Positions 27,789 through 41,440 of a stretch of 50,000 nucleotides of DNA are shown here, one piece after another. The position numbers and the translations under genes were made by a program. How positions within the stretch are numbered: position 1 is the first letter of the stretch; every line of letters starts with the position of its first letter. A model generated the notes under the pieces. It had not been told where the DNA came from, searched no databases, and saw nothing but the letters and a program-made list of their open reading frames with translations. Source of the DNA: Chrysomallon squamiferum (lineage: Eukaryota; Mollusca; Gastropoda; Neomphalida; Peltospiridae); assembly GCA_012295275.1 (NCBI GenBank), contig CM022674.1, positions 3,728,110 through 3,778,109 of the forward strand. The letters are read 5' to 3'.

Positions 27789-29338
27789 CTGTAAACAGAA
27801 TTAAAAAAAATTATAAATATTTTCATTCTTCTCTTTTTTCTTTTTAATCCATAGTGGCTTACATTTCTACTTTATATTTCTAAACAGGTTGAAATTACAA
27901 TAATCGTGGTTTTATAAAAATAATTCCATACAAATTAACAAATTAATACATAATAACGACCTTAACATTTTGTTTTTAAATTACCTTCATCACTGATTAC
28001 GCCCTCTAGTGGCTGCTTACAAAGTTCAATAACTCTTGGATGTTCCAGCAGCTGCACTGACCTCTCTGCAACAGACTGAGGTGACTGGCGTTGCTGAAGG
28101 ACATTGCGCTGTGGTGACAGATGTTCCTCTTTTGAGATGCTCCTACGACTACGAAAATGTTTATTATTATCTGTCTTTGACTGTTCTGGTAAATTCACAC
28201 AACAAACTGAAAAAGAAAAAAAAAGCTGACTAAATTATGTAACTAAATAAAGAAGACTACAGCTACGAGATTTTGATGTGATTCCAAAATTCATCGAATA
28301 ACTATAGCAGGGTTTTTTGTTTTTATTTGCTTCTAGTTCACATCCATTATTAAATAATAAGAAATACCTAATAAATGATAACAGTTTAATGTTTGTTATT
28401 CAGTAAATCTCTTCGTTTTACAAGCAACAAATAACAAAATGCTTGTAATGAAAGCTCAACATAACTGGTGTCAGTTGTAAATTTTCTTTTATAATGAAAT
28501 TGGAAAGGAAATCTGCTTCAATCATTTATACTCATACATATTCTTTCTTTTGTTCTGTCTGTCTGTCTGTCTGTCTATCTCTCTCTCTATCTCACACACA
28601 CATATACGAAAAAATATGTTCTGTAATCTGATGAACTAGCCATGAAACTGAAAAGGACAGGAACATGCTAAGAAGAGTTTTAGAAAAATGGCCAGCAGAA
28701 CTGGAAAAAAAAATTTTTGTCAGTCTAAAAGCATTATTTACTAGACGCTTCTTAATGAAGAATATTTACAATTTACAATGAAAAATCACTGCAGAGTTAA
28801 TAAATGAACAATAAAATGCTTGGGGTTAGGTAATAATTGTTTAGCTAACTATCTTTGTTTCTTCATCTTTCAAATATCAGATAAATAAATGTACTGCAGA
28901 GGTATTCTAAACATCTAGTTTATGTCAAATGAATATGTCAGTAATGATGGACACAAAATTAAAACTAAAATTTGATATGCTTCTCCACTCTAAAACTTTG
29001 AAAATATCAAATGTAACAGACAGGAGTTTTTTGGATTTATTTCTCTTTTTTTTTTCTTTTGTTGGATTTAGAAACAAATGTCAGATATAAAATATGTCAA
29101 CAAAAATATGCACTGGTTTCATCTTTTACTTTTATTCTGAAAAAATGCAACCATTAACATAAAGTTTTAATATATATTTTTTTCACAAAATTTATATTCA
29201 TCAAAATCATTTTTTTTTTTTTTTAATTATTCTTCACAAGTGTTGGTAACAAAAACTTTTTTTCACAAGTTAAAACTAATATATTTATACATGTTATTTT
29301 TATTATATCAAATAATAAACTTGTTTTGTGTGTGTGTA

Positions 29339-29378
<40 letters not shown>

Positions 29379-32300
29379 AAATTTTAAAATATTGTAAATT
29401 TCATTGTTGAAATATGTCAACCTGTTATTAATATGGTAATCAAATTTGTAACAACTGCAATTTAATTGAAATAGAATATCAACATATGTTTATCATATAT
29501 ATATATATATATTTATATTTGCATATATGCAACTTATACTTGGTTATTTATAATTTTAAAATACTGCTATATTTAAAGTGTACCTTCACCTGTACACATA
29601 TTTAGTGTAACAAGATTCCACATACTTCCAAGTTTTTTTTTTTTTTTGGGATGACTAATGCTTTCACAAATATGTCAATAAAATTGTTACATGTAAAAAT
29701 ATTTACATGCTGCCATTTTACATTTTACAAACTGAAGTTGGGACACTAGAAAAAGTCAGTACAGCAAACTGATCAATGCTGCATGTGACAACGTCATGGC
29801 TACAAAATGATGGTGACATCCAAGATATTTTGTACTCTTTCACTGTTTACTTATTACTGATTAAGACTTGATGGTGAAAACGTGAAAATATTCAGAATAT
29901 TTTTAGACCATTTCTGCACCTCTATACAGACACACTTTCATAAATATATAGTATACTTGGTATATGTAACTTTAAAATATTTATATATTTAAAGATATCA
30001 ATATACTATTCCTTTATGATTTATCAAACAAAACAAACATGAAATGTAGATGTTTTTTTATTTAGCAAGGAAGAGAAAACCTGGAGAAAAAAAAATATAT
30101 ATATATATAGTTAGATATGTTAGTAGCTATAGCTGTTCTTGCAAATTTTAATAAATATGTTTAAAGTTATTGATAATATTAAAAATGCTCAGCATTTGTG
30201 TGTTTGTTCAATCAATCTTTTCATCATAAATCTGGTAAATGGAAAGTAGTAATTTCATCATAATTTTCTGTTTTTCTACCCTTTTTATTTTATGTACTGA
30301 CTAGAAATCCTATACTCCAGTGGATAACACCTGTCTGTGGACAGGCAAAGATTCACGTCTGAGAACAGATGGCAGGCAAAATTGATCCATAACTAATAAA
30401 TGAATGTTTGATGAATCCAGTATCATTTGAGGATTGCAAGCAAACACAAACTCACATGTAGTCCCTTGATATACAAAATACAAATAGTTGTCCAGACAGA
30501 TTTGTATACAAACACACAGAAATATTTAATTTTAAATACATAAATAAAAAGCAAAAGAAACACAGACAGACATACACACATTATTGTTTATTTTTTGTTT
30601 ACTTATGCAATCTTTCTTTTTCTTGAAGTCAATACGGTACAATTTTAAAATAGACATAGATATAGACAGACATCAAAATAGAAAAAAAAATTAAGTGAAA
30701 ATTAGACAAAAATAATAATAATAATAATTGTTTGCCAATATAGTAATCTGAATCTGTTTAATATACTTGTGAGGGATTTTTTTTTTTTTTTTTTTTTTTT
30801 GATATTTATACTATGTAAACTATGTATGTGTGCATGCATTTTTTAAACAGATATAAATATTAAAACTTGGTCCAGGAAACTGGAAAATGTATATATTCAG
30901 ATCAGCTCTGGAGGCATGCTTGCCAGATAAATGGTTGGTTAGCTATATCCATATAGGAAAATACTAGCTAGACAGAAACAGACAGGTTAATCAAAATAAT
31001 TATATATAATAGTGAAAATAACATTCTGACACAAACTCCAAAATAGCACAGTCCCTCATAAATGTTATGTCCTAACTTGACTCAAGGCTAACATTTAAAC
31101 CAGGCTCAAAAAACTACAGACACCCAGCAAAATATATCAAATATCACAGAGCTGGTCAAAATAAATTAATCCCTGTAATATGATATTGATATAAATAGGT
31201 ATAAGAGGCAAAAAAAGTTCCATGAACACAATATAACAGAGAGGTATGAACCAAGGTTAAAGACCCATGGGGAATGACCTGAACTTTTTTAAAAAATGTT
31301 ATTCTTATCTGATCTTCAGGCAGATAAGTTAGAAGCAGTCTAACATTTATTTTTAAAATGGCCGATAAAAAAAAAAATATATAAATATATATATTAACAG
31401 CTGTGTTCATTATAACAGCATCTTTGTTTTTTCTCAAAAAAGGTTCATTAGCTTATTTGATATACTGCTAAGATTCAGTTAATTTTATTTGTGTTTATTA
31501 ATAATGAAACAAAACCAAAAAATAAATAATAACAAGAACAATAATAAATAAATGAATAATTAAATAAACAAAAATTTATTACAAAATTAAAAATAAATTA
31601 AATTTAAAAAATATATTAAAAAAATAAAAATTAATATTCCTGTACCACTTTGTGATTGCTTTAAGGAAAAAAAACAAAAAAGCAGTTCTTTTCTAAGAGC
31701 AGAATATGAAAGTAGATAGACAGATGGGCACACAATTTTCATCCAGGTATTGGTTAGATGAAGCTAATTATAAATGAGATGAATTTCTACAGTGAAATGA
31801 ATTCACAAATACATCTCTATCATATGTAACAAATATACAAGCATATACATATTAAAAACTCTGTTGGTACAATAAATGTAGCTGTGTGTATATATTTATA
31901 TATATTAATAAACATGGATCTCCTACACAGTATTATCTACCATATCATATTGAAAACTGTCCTCAAATTATTTTATTTACAAGCAGTAATCATATTTAAC
32001 TGGCCTCTCAGAAATCTTTATTGTAATCCTAATACCAATATAAATTCAATTAGTTAAGCATCGATAGAAGTGCCAAATAATTTGATATTAATATTTTACA
32101 GACAATTCTGTTGATTGCTTTGTTCTTTGTTAGTATATTTCGTATCTGGTTGTTAATCAGTTCTTATAAACAGAGAGAAGAAACAATTTCAGGCAGTACA
32201 ATGAATATCAATATGTTCATAAATTTTTAATAACAAGCATGTATCAGCATGTAAGTGGTCCATGATGCATGAATTATTTATCTTCTAGAGATATTTAATA

Positions 32301-33359
32301 ACCAATATTTTTGTTACTTTATCCATAATTATTATTTTAATTTTAGATACATGTACTTATCATATAATTCTTGCATCAGGGTAAATTTGTCTTTGTATGC
32401 TCTTAAAAGATGAAGTTATTAAAAATGTTATAATACAGTCAAGTAAAATAATAAAGTAAGCATATATATCAAAATTAAAACCATAAAGAATATGAAGCCA
32501 ACTATAATTTTTGGACACTGTTAAATTCTGAAGGTCATGTTAAATTTATATAACTGTTTTCACATATTTTCCTTTATACTGAACTTCTTTCTTTGATCAC
32601 TATTGTTATATATGAAAAATAATAATAATAATAATAATAAATTTCAAAATCAACATGTAATGATATGGGAAAATAAAATTAGTAAAAAAATGTAGAATTT
32701 TATAACTGGTATAACTTATATGTGTGTTTTAGAGGGCATAGGGCTGGGTAAAAGAACAGCTTATATTTGTTACCAAAACATATGCTACCTTTTAACATTC
32801 ATAATATGAAAGTCATTGTTCATGGAAATATTGTTTTAGCTGAAACTGACAAACACAAAATTTCAATCATTTTCTCATGAATTTTTTGTTTTACTTTTTA
32901 TTTTTTATATATTATTATTATTATTGTTATTATTGTTGTTGTTGTTGTTGATGATAAAATACTAACAATATATATTTTTAATTATTTAAAAAATTAAAAT
33001 TGTCATATTATGTTGTACATTTTTGTGTTATTATTTATTAAAAAATAAAATCATACATAAGTTATGTTTAATTTATTCAAACTGATACTAACACACACAC
33101 ACGTAATTAAAATTAAAAAGCAGAATAACTATAAATCTTAAAAGTGTTTTTATTTTAACTTTTCAACTGTTGCTACTGTGAAATATTACTGAATTTGAAG
33201 AAAAAGTTAATTATAATTTTAAAAAAAGAAAAAAAGTTGGAATAAAGAAAGAAATCATAAATCATTTGTTTCCATGTAATGTTCAATAAAATAAAATGAC
33301 TTACATATTAAACCAAGAGTGAAAACCATTCCTACATACAGCCATCCTCCACCGACCAT
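26597..33359 (-). CDS. PXYLP1: PXYLP1-like histidine phosphatase family protein, catalytic motifs lost, one-base frame break
   Basis: Three exons on the - strand: 33359-33305, 28206-27985 and 27788-26597. Introns are GT-AG and phase 1. Residues 1-22 form a signal anchor (WLYVGMVFTLGLIFCCV), as in the Golgi type II phosphatase PXYLP1, which removes phosphate from xylose in the glycosaminoglycan linker. The body matches that family throughout: GYKLNKVLVLIS, C-REGQLSPLGAIQQIL, YQSTVAFLHGFL, RLVFEVLA, LRVILNGRDVTKDLSFC. The RHG motif reads SQG (residues 109-111) and the HD motif reads DE (396-397), so catalysis is unlikely. The frame shifts by one base in an A4 run (27462-27465); allowing for that base the length is 489 residues, close to the 480 of human PXYLP1. 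No other stop interrupts it. It is either a pseudophosphatase with an assembly error or a young pseudogene. The symbol is by family resemblance only. Confidence 0.8.
27985..28206 (-). CDS. PXYLP1: PXYLP1-like exon 2 (stem region)
   Basis: It follows CTTTTTCAG and ends at GAT-GAA-G|GTAATT. It encodes the end of the anchor and a polar, Gln/Arg/Ser-rich stem (NNKHFRSRRSISKEE), then the helix before the catalytic domain (ERSVQLLEHPRVIELCKQP). Such a luminal stem is typical of Golgi type II proteins. Confidence 0.78.
28207..33304 (-). other. Long intron 1 of the PXYLP1-like gene
   Basis: About 5.1 kb of AT-rich DNA between the anchor exon and the stem exon. It has a GT/TA compound repeat near 29326-29379, short AAT and AAAT runs and T-tracts (30778-30800), but no exon or transposon that I can recognise on either strand. 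Confidence 0.6.
29326..29379. repeat. (GT)n-(TA)n compound microsatellite
   Basis: Interrupted GT units pass into a TA array, seen directly. Confidence 0.93.
33305..33359 (-). CDS. PXYLP1: PXYLP1-like exon 1 (signal anchor)
   Basis: ATG at 33359 opens 18 codons plus one base before donor GTAAGT (complement of 33304-33299). Joined to exon 2 it gives MVGGGWLYVGMVFTLGLIF, with no charged residue in the hydrophobic stretch. A longer out-of-frame open frame from an upstream ATG lacks this join. Confidence 0.7.
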
Positions 33360-34356
33360 ACTTCGTTTGTGTGTGCTGCTGCATTTGGCCAACAGCGAAA
33401 ATAATGAGAAACGATCAACATTTGCCGTCTGCCAAATGAACTAAGCCGGCGAATAAACACGTGTTTCCTCTAGGTCAAGTTCGTATTTGTTTTACTTTTA
33501 GTAATGTCCGCCAAAACTGTAAATCTTATTTTCTCCGCTTGTTGTTACTCTGTAGCAGTCCTTACATACCAGTGTTTCCCATTGAGTCAGAATAATGTCG
33601 TAACAATCTTCTTTTTCAATCGAAATGACAAGTCCATTTTTAGTAACATGTTTTCTTGTTTTCGGTCACGTACACCGCACGACTGGTTCCGAGTGCTTAT
33701 GTACGTGAATCGCATCAAAGTGAAAGTGAACGGTGTTAGAATTTGAATTTTGAGCGAAATTTTACTTTAGATTAAAGACAAAAAGGAAATAAAATAAATT
33801 TGACATTCTTTCATCAGTTTTAATTTTTTTTTGTAATTTTTACCTTCTTTTTTTTTTCTTTCTTTTTTGTTTAACTGATAGTGATGAAATGTCGCGTAAT
33901 TCAAGGTCATCCATATTATAATTTTTGACCGCAGGTGCGTGGTTTCAGGTCACGTGTACTCAGTACTGTATTGCAGAAAATATAAGGTTTCTTTCACAAT
34001 ATCGTCTCATACTCTGATCCTGCTAATTTAATAAGTGTTTTCTAACATTTTTACATATCATTGAATGGAAGAGCTAAATGAAAATATCCACAACATTTAT
34101 TATTATTTATTTTTCTATTCTTTGGAACAATATTGCAAAACAGAGAGTATATAAAATAATAAATCAATTTAAGTAATCGATTTTTTTTTCTTCCGCAGAC
34201 GATATGTCTCATTATAAATTTAAAATATAAATAATAGTTATGGACTGCTTCATTTTATTTAATTTATCTATCTATCTATCCATCGAACTGTCTATTTATG
34301 TTCTATCGATTTTTAGTCTACGTGTTCTCTTGCATGTAAACCTATGCTTAAATATA

Positions 34357-34409
<53 letters not shown>

Positions 34410-35100
34410 GACATTTACATATATAGATACGAAAATACAACCATTCATGTTTACATACATAAATATGTAAATATCTAGAAACATGGTATATAATGATATG
34501 TACATACAGACATTATATACTAAACACACACACACACACACACACAGATTATAGAGTACATTAACACCAATGTTTGAAATAAATAATAAGCACACAAAAT
34601 TCACACAATCGATTTTAAAACGTCAATGGTTGCATTATTACGTTCTTCACCAATGTTTGGAAATTAATTTTAAGCACTTTAGGAAAATTCTAGAAAGGAT
34701 AGATAGATCTACGTTTAATCGATTTTAAAACGTTAATGGTACAAAATAAAATTGTTAAATTTAAATAATTGTAGTCATAAAATTTTAAATCACAAATTTA
34801 GTTTTAATGAACAGTTGTAATAATAAACCCTACCCCTATTTACTGTTACCCTGTATATATATAGATAGATAGATGGATATTTAGTAATAATAGTGGTCAA
34901 AAAGCTGGGGTGGTCATTAAATGATAACATTTGAGATTACAGATACAGTTATATTTACTCCAGTTCTCTGGATTATATGAACAAACAAACAAAAATGATT
35001 ATTTATTTAAATAACTAAAAGTTATAAAATAATATTACGGACCTAATACCATAGTTATAAACATGAACACCATTGTAATTTATATAGATGCCATGCTCCC
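33360..35100. other. 5' flank of the PXYLP1-like gene and repeats
   Basis: It presumably holds the promoter of the - strand gene. An 80-codon frame at 33504-33746 (+) resembles nothing I know and is not called. A GT array lies at 34359-34407, a CA array at 34525-34547, and two imperfect copies of an ACCAATGTTTG...ATCGATTTTAAAACG segment at 34566-34630 and 34649-34740. Confidence 0.6.
34359..34407. repeat. (GT)n microsatellite
   Basis: A pure GT array of about 24 units. Confidence 0.96.
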
Positions 35101-35805
35101 TTAAACCACACACACCACCCACACACACACACACACACATATATATAGACGTCACAACGGACCCGATATGCGTTTAACTTTTTTTTTTTTTTTTTTCTTT
35201 TTTTTTGAGACGAGAGAAAAAGGCCAATAAGATTGAGTGTCCATAAACTGTCATTTTATTTTGATTTTTAATTTTTTTATTTTTCACACACACACACACA
35301 CACACACGCACGCACACACACACACACACACACACTGTAGCAATTGAATGTGTTAATTTACAGGAAGACTTCAGTAAACTGATGGTGGATTTGTAGGTAC
35401 ATAAACTTCCTCTCCCATCTTTTTGGTCAGTGCCTGAAATCATTCACATCTGCAGTATTTGTTTCTACTACAGCAACAACAACAGTACATGTTATATAAA
35501 GCTTTAATATATCCTTTTTTCCCCTTTTTTAATAAAATAAATAGATAGATAAATAATAACAACAACAAGCAGAATAATAATATTAGTGTTACTAGTAACA
35601 GTATAACAGCTACTGGTAGCAGTCTAGTAAAAACTGTTAATTAAAAACATACTCTGCAATTCTAGTTATTATTGCTAGTGTTGCTGTTGTTGTTGTTGTT
35701 GTACCAGAAACAAATTTTGTGTAACTGTTGTTTATGTATGTTTTGTTTTTTTAAGTTTTCATATGTGTATATATATATGTTCAGTCATATATATTTATTT
35801 ATTTA

Positions 35806-35836
<31 letters not shown>

Positions 35837-36058
35837 TCTTACCGTTTTGTTTTGTTTTGATTTTTGTATTTGTTGGTTCTTCTTGTTGTTGGGGTTTTTG
35901 GGGGGGGTGGGTGTTGTTTCTTTTCCTTTATTTTTATTATAAATTTTTGTTTTAAAAATTGTTAACTATTTTACATACATACACACACATACGCTCAAAT
36001 ATACATTCATACAGGTTTTTTTTTTTATAGATTTTTTTGGGGAAGAGAGTTTTTGTTT

Positions 36059-36115
36059 TGAGTCAGAGGAAAAGGCCAATCAGATTGAGTATCCATAAGC
36101 TGGAATTTTATTTTA
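36059..36115. repeat. Reference copy of the AGAGAAAAAGGCCAATCAGATTGAG box
   Basis: A box of about 55 bases, GAGTCGAGAGAAAAAGGCCA followed by ATCAGATTGAGTATCCATAA and GCTGGAATTTTATTTT. Related copies lie near 35210, 36598, 37215, 37540, 38574 and 38672, with weaker ones near 38030 and 38752. It is present more than once per 1.4-kb unit. Confidence 0.8.
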
Positions 36116-36497
36116 GTTTTAGGTGACGTTTTAATTTTGAGAGAGAGAATAATAGTAGTAGTAGTTGTCGTGGTTTTAGCATGGTGATGGTTAATAGTAG
36201 CAGTGATACTAGTAGTAGTATTAGTGGTAGTGGTAGTAGTTGTAGCAGCAGTAGTAGTAATAAAAGTGGTGATAGTGATAAAAATGGAGTGACGTCATCA
36301 AAGAATGACAGTAATTTATTATTAATACAAGATAGAAAGAAAACAATTATTTTATTACAGACCTGACTCTTTCTTTGCTGAGATTTGCTTTTATATAAAC
36401 ATGCACGTGTATGCCCACGCTTGTGTGTGTATGTGTGTGTAGAGTGTATGCACATGCTCACATAAACCATATAAACACACACACACATACACACACA

Positions 36498-36529
<32 letters not shown>

Positions 36530-36724
36530 GACGTCACAACGGACCCGGTATGCGTTTAACTTTTCTTTTTATTTATTTATTTATTTATTTATTTTTTGAA
36601 ACGAAAGAAAAAGGCCAATAAGATTGAGTGTCCATAAACTGTCTTTTTTTTGTTTTTACGACAATTTTTAAATTTGTTTTACACAAACTGTCATTTTATT
36701 TTGATTTTAATTTCACACATTTTT

Positions 36725-36725
<1 letters not shown>

Positions 36726-36779
<54 letters not shown>
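36726..36779. repeat. (CA)n microsatellite inside the 1.4-kb array
   Basis: A pure CA array; the matching place in the first unit (35285-35336) also holds a CA array. Confidence 0.95.
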
Positions 36780-36782
<3 letters not shown>

Positions 36783-37939
36783 GTAGCAATTGAATGTGTT
36801 AATTTACAGGAAGACTTCGGTAAGCTAATATTGCTGATGGTGGATTTGTAGGTACATAAACTTCCTCTCACATCTTTTTGGTCAGTGCCTGAAATCATAC
36901 ACATCTGCAGTATTTGTTTGTACTACAGCAACAACAACAGTAAATGTTATTTTCCTTTTTTTTAAATAGAATAAATAGATCAATAAATAATAACAACAAC
37001 AAGCATTCTTTTAATTTTATTTCTATTATAACAGGTTTTAAAAAACTGTTTAAAAATTGTTAACTATTTTAATTAAAAACATACACTGCAATTCTCATAT
37101 ATACATACGTTTATACATATTTACAGGTTGTTTCTGTTGTTTTTTTCTAATCAAATTTTTATTTTTTTTTTTTTTTTTTTGTATGTGTATTATTTTGTTT
37201 GTTTTTTTTTTTTTGAGTCGAGAGAAAAAGGCCAATCAGATTGAGTATCCATTAGCTGGAATTTTATTTTTTCGTTTTTTTTAGTTTTAGTTTTGTTATT
37301 TATTTTTTTTTTTTTCACATTTTGTTTTATTTTGATTTTTGTAAATGAATGTTCTTCTTGTTGTTGGGGTTTTCGGGGTGGGTATTGTTTCTTTTACTTT
37401 ATTTTTATTATAAATTTTTTTTAAAACTTGTTGAAATTTTATAGATCTGCAGTATTTGTTTCGCTCAAATATAACAACAGAATAATTTTTTTTTTAGATT
37501 TTTTTTGGGGAAGAAACAAACAACAGTTGTTGTTTTTAGTCGAGAGGAAAAGGCCAATCAGATTGACATCCATAAGCTGGAATTTTATTTTAGTTTTAGG
37601 TGACGTTTTTTTTGAGAGAGAGAATAATAGTAGTAGTTTCTTGTCGTGGTTTTAAATATGGTGGTGGTTACTGTATGTTTGATACTAGTAGTAGTATTTG
37701 TGTTTGTGTTTAAGTTGTAACAACAGTAGTAGTAATAAAAGTGGTGATGGTGGTGATAGTGATAACAATGGGGTTTTTTAGTTTTTGTTTGATAGTAATT
37801 GTTTTAAGTCCAAGAAAAAAGCAATCAGACTTATTTTATTACAGACCTAACTCTTTCTTTTCTGAGGTTTGCTATTTTAAACATTTTATTTTTGGGTGTA
37901 TTTTCTGTTATTTTATGCACATGCTCACATAAACCATAA

Positions 37940-37972
<33 letters not shown>

Positions 37973-39170
37973 TATAAACGTCATATTGGACCCGATATAT
38001 GTTTTTTACTACATTTTTCTTTTAATTTTTTTCGGGTCAAAAAGGTTGAAATCATATTGATGTCCAGTATTTGTCATTTTATTTTGATTTTAATTTTTTA
38101 ATTTTTTAACACACAACAAGCACACTAATAAACAACAGTATAAATGAATGTGGTAATTTAATAAAACTTAATTAAAACATATTGCAATGGTTGTTATTAT
38201 TACTAGTATTGCCATTTTTGTTGCCTAAATTACACATTGCAGTTGTTGTTTCTGTACCAGCAACAACAGTAAATGTTATTTTGTTTTTATTAATAGAATA
38301 AATTTGTCAATAAATAATAACAAATAATTCTTTTTCTTTATTTTTTTATTATAAATGTTGGTTTTAAAAAACACCGTTTAAAAATTGTTAACTATTTTAC
38401 ATACATACACACACACACACAGAGAGATATATACATACATTTATACATATTGACAGGTTGTTTCTTTGTTTTTTTAATCGTTTTTGTTTTGTTGTTGTTG
38501 TTTTTTTATTTTTTATCGTTTTGTTTTGTTTCCATTTTGGAATTTTATTTTGTTTTTGTTTTAATTGTTTTTTGAGTCGAGAGAAAAAAGGCCAATCAGA
38601 TTTTATCCATAAGCTGGAATTTTATTTTAAAAAAAACTTTAGTTTTAATTGTTTTTTATTGTTTTATTTTGAGTCGAGAGAAAAAGGCCAACCAGATTGA
38701 GTTCCATTTTTGGAATTTTATTTTAGTTTTAGTTTTAGTTTTTGGGTTTTTGAGACACAAAGGCACAATCAGACTGAGTATATATCCAACTATAGCAATT
38801 GAATGTTTAATTTTCGTTTTAGTTTCGGTAAACTGATTTTTGATATATATGATGGTACGTATTTCTATTACGTCTTTTCAGTCACTGGTTGAAATCATAT
38901 AGATCTGCAGTATTTGTTTCTGCAACAGTAACGACAACAGTATAATAACAACAACAAGCAGACTAATAAAATTAGTATACTAACAACAGTATAACTATTA
39001 GTGGTAACAAATAAAACTGTTAATTAGAACATATTGCAACTCTTGTTATTATTACTAGTGTTGCCGTTGTTGTTGCTATTGTTGTTGTTGTTTCTGTACC
39101 AGAAACAAATATTGCATTATGTTTGTATGTGTGTAATTGTGTTTCTGTTTAAGTCTCAACATACTTACAT

Positions 39171-39183
<13 letters not shown>

Positions 39184-39262
<79 letters not shown>
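39184..39262. repeat. (AG)n microsatellite
   Basis: An AG array of about 39 units after a short CA run. Confidence 0.96.
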
Positions 39263-39265
<3 letters not shown>

Positions 39266-39984
39266 AGTCACTTGCATTTATTTGTTTTGCTGTTGTTTTT
39301 GTTTTTATTTGTCTTTTTTTTCTTCTTCTTCTTATCGTTTTGTTCTGTTCTGATTTTTGTTTTTGTTGGTTGTTGTGTTTTGTTGTTTTTTTATTCTTGT
39401 TTATTTTATTTTATTTTTATTATAAAATGTAAAAAAAAAAAAAAAAAAATATTTTTAGAAAAATCCGTTTAAAAATTGTTAACTATTTTGGTGCATGCAT
39501 ACTCGTTCAGCTGCCTTTTTTCACGTTCTTTAAAATGTTTTTATGTCCTCCACTAATGGAATTATTGAATAGGCGCCGTCTGAAGTTTGCAGGATTGTCA
39601 CGTGATCTAAACATTTCCAGCACAGTCAGTTATTAATTAAAATTTAGTGGCTTTATAAATATATCTAAAAAAAGCTAAATGTTATTTTCAAGTGGTTGTT
39701 GTTGTTGTTGTTGTTGCTGTTGTTCTCACTGTTGTTTAGCTTTTCGGGAGGGGGGTGGTATTTGGTTATTTGTTTTAAAAATGTTATTTAGTATACTTGT
39801 TTATTTATTATGAATATTTTTGTTTAATTATGTTGTTCAAACATTTACTGATTCACTCATTATGAGTGTTATTTTTTTTATTTTTGTTTGTTTGAAGTAA
39901 ACATGTAATTATGGAATTTATGAAACGTGTAAGAAAATTAAATTATCTCAATGTACATATATTACGTATTGTTATTATATATGT

Positions 39985-39988
<4 letters not shown>

Positions 39989-40075
<87 letters not shown>
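39989..40075. repeat. (AG)n microsatellite
   Basis: A pure AG array of about 43 units. Confidence 0.97.
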
Positions 40076-40079
<4 letters not shown>

Positions 40080-40378
40080 TATATCTGACTTGTGGGATTT
40101 TGATTAAATATGAAATTGTGAAGGTGGATAAAAGCAAATATTTCTTTGTCTGAGATATTATTTATTTCTTCTTCATATTCTTATTATTCTTATTCTTTTT
40201 CGTGGTCTTGGTCGTATTTGTTGTTCGTCGTTGTAGTAGTAACAGAAGTAGGAGTAGCAGTAATATTTGCATTCTCTGTTCTTTTAACAATAAGGACTAT
40301 TATATTACATCTTACCATCAATAGAACCATGTAACACAACACTGGTAGGAACGGGAGAAAACTTTAGTAGGTTAACTA

Positions 40379-40418
<40 letters not shown>

Positions 40419-40462
40419 AAAAATTTACTTCAACAACCAAAATATTGATTTTGATCCTACAA

Positions 40463-40464
40463 TA

Positions 40465-40503
<39 letters not shown>

Positions 40504-40523
40504 GCTGCTACTACTACTACTAC
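40463..40523. repeat. (ACT)n microsatellite
   Basis: An ACT/TAC array with one GCTGCT interruption. Confidence 0.95.
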
Positions 40524-40914
40524 CACAACAACAACAAGAAAGAAAGAACGAAAGAAAGAAAGACTGAAAGATAAGTTCGAACTAACCAAAGCCGCTCTTA
40601 ATGAACTCTGTTTTGAATCAAACTTAGAATCGACCGTCTTGACAAGAGTCTGGCATCGTATTTCCAATTATTAATTTCTGCAGAAATTAATATTTCTAAT
40701 TATCAGCATTGTGCGGGGTTGACACCATTACTTACGTCGTTGTTATGTGTAACAATAATTACAGACCGGAAACACGTTATTATCTTAATCCGAAACCAAC
40801 ATGGCGGGATCCTAGCAGCGCACAATTAGAAATAAAAATATCAAATAACATGTACGTTTATTCACTTCGTCAGAACATTGCCCACGTTTTTTTTTTTTTT
40901 TTTTTTGTAATCCA

Positions 40915-41288
40915 CACACGCGCGTTTAATAATTAACATGCACAGAAAGAAATTCATCTTAACGAACTAAAATGTATTTATTAACAAAGATGTAAGTGTA
41001 CGAACACCCACGCACGCGCGCGCTCAAACACACACGCTCGCGCGGGCGCGCCTGTCTATACGTACATACATAGACACATGACAAGGAAAACATTGACATA
41101 AATGCATAAACACATATACATATGTAGTCATTTATACAGGCCCGCGAACTCACGTACACGAACACACATACACATACATCCATGCATATATACATACATT
41201 CAAACATACATACATACACACACACACATACGCTGATATATATACGTACGTTTATACGTATATACATACATGCACACGCATCAATACT

Positions 41289-41320
<32 letters not shown>

Positions 41321-41440
41321 CATATACATACATGACAACCAGACATACATCTCTACACACACGTACACAAACATACATATACACACACGTAGACAAACAT
41401 ACATATACACACATACATACATACACCCACATATACACAT
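40915..41440. repeat. CA, CACG and CATA-rich purine-pyrimidine block
   Basis: Long alternating purine-pyrimidine sequence, with a GCACGCGCGCGC core and a GCTCGCGCGGGCGCGCC segment at about 41010-41052, then many CATACATA units. Confidence 0.85.

Larger units (their letters stand above)
35103..39490. repeat. Decayed tandem array of about 1.4-kb units
   Basis: A landmark, ACGTCACAACGGACCCGRTATGCGTTTAAC, starts near 35149 and 36531, and a diverged form near 37978. Each is followed by the same order of blocks: an AGAGAAAAAGGCCAAT box, CA repeat, AGCAATTGAATGTGTTAATT, CTGCAGTATTTGTTTCT, CAACAACAAGCA, TTTAAAAATTGTTAACTATTTT. The last block occurs near 35955, 37045, 38370 and 39470. So there are at least three units, the third clearly decayed. 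No open frame of note is inside. Confidence 0.8.

Noticed and set aside
33504-33746. An 80-codon open frame on the + strand upstream of the PXYLP1-like gene
   Set aside because: It has no motif, no clear splice partner and no family resemblance. It may be chance in a promoter-like region.
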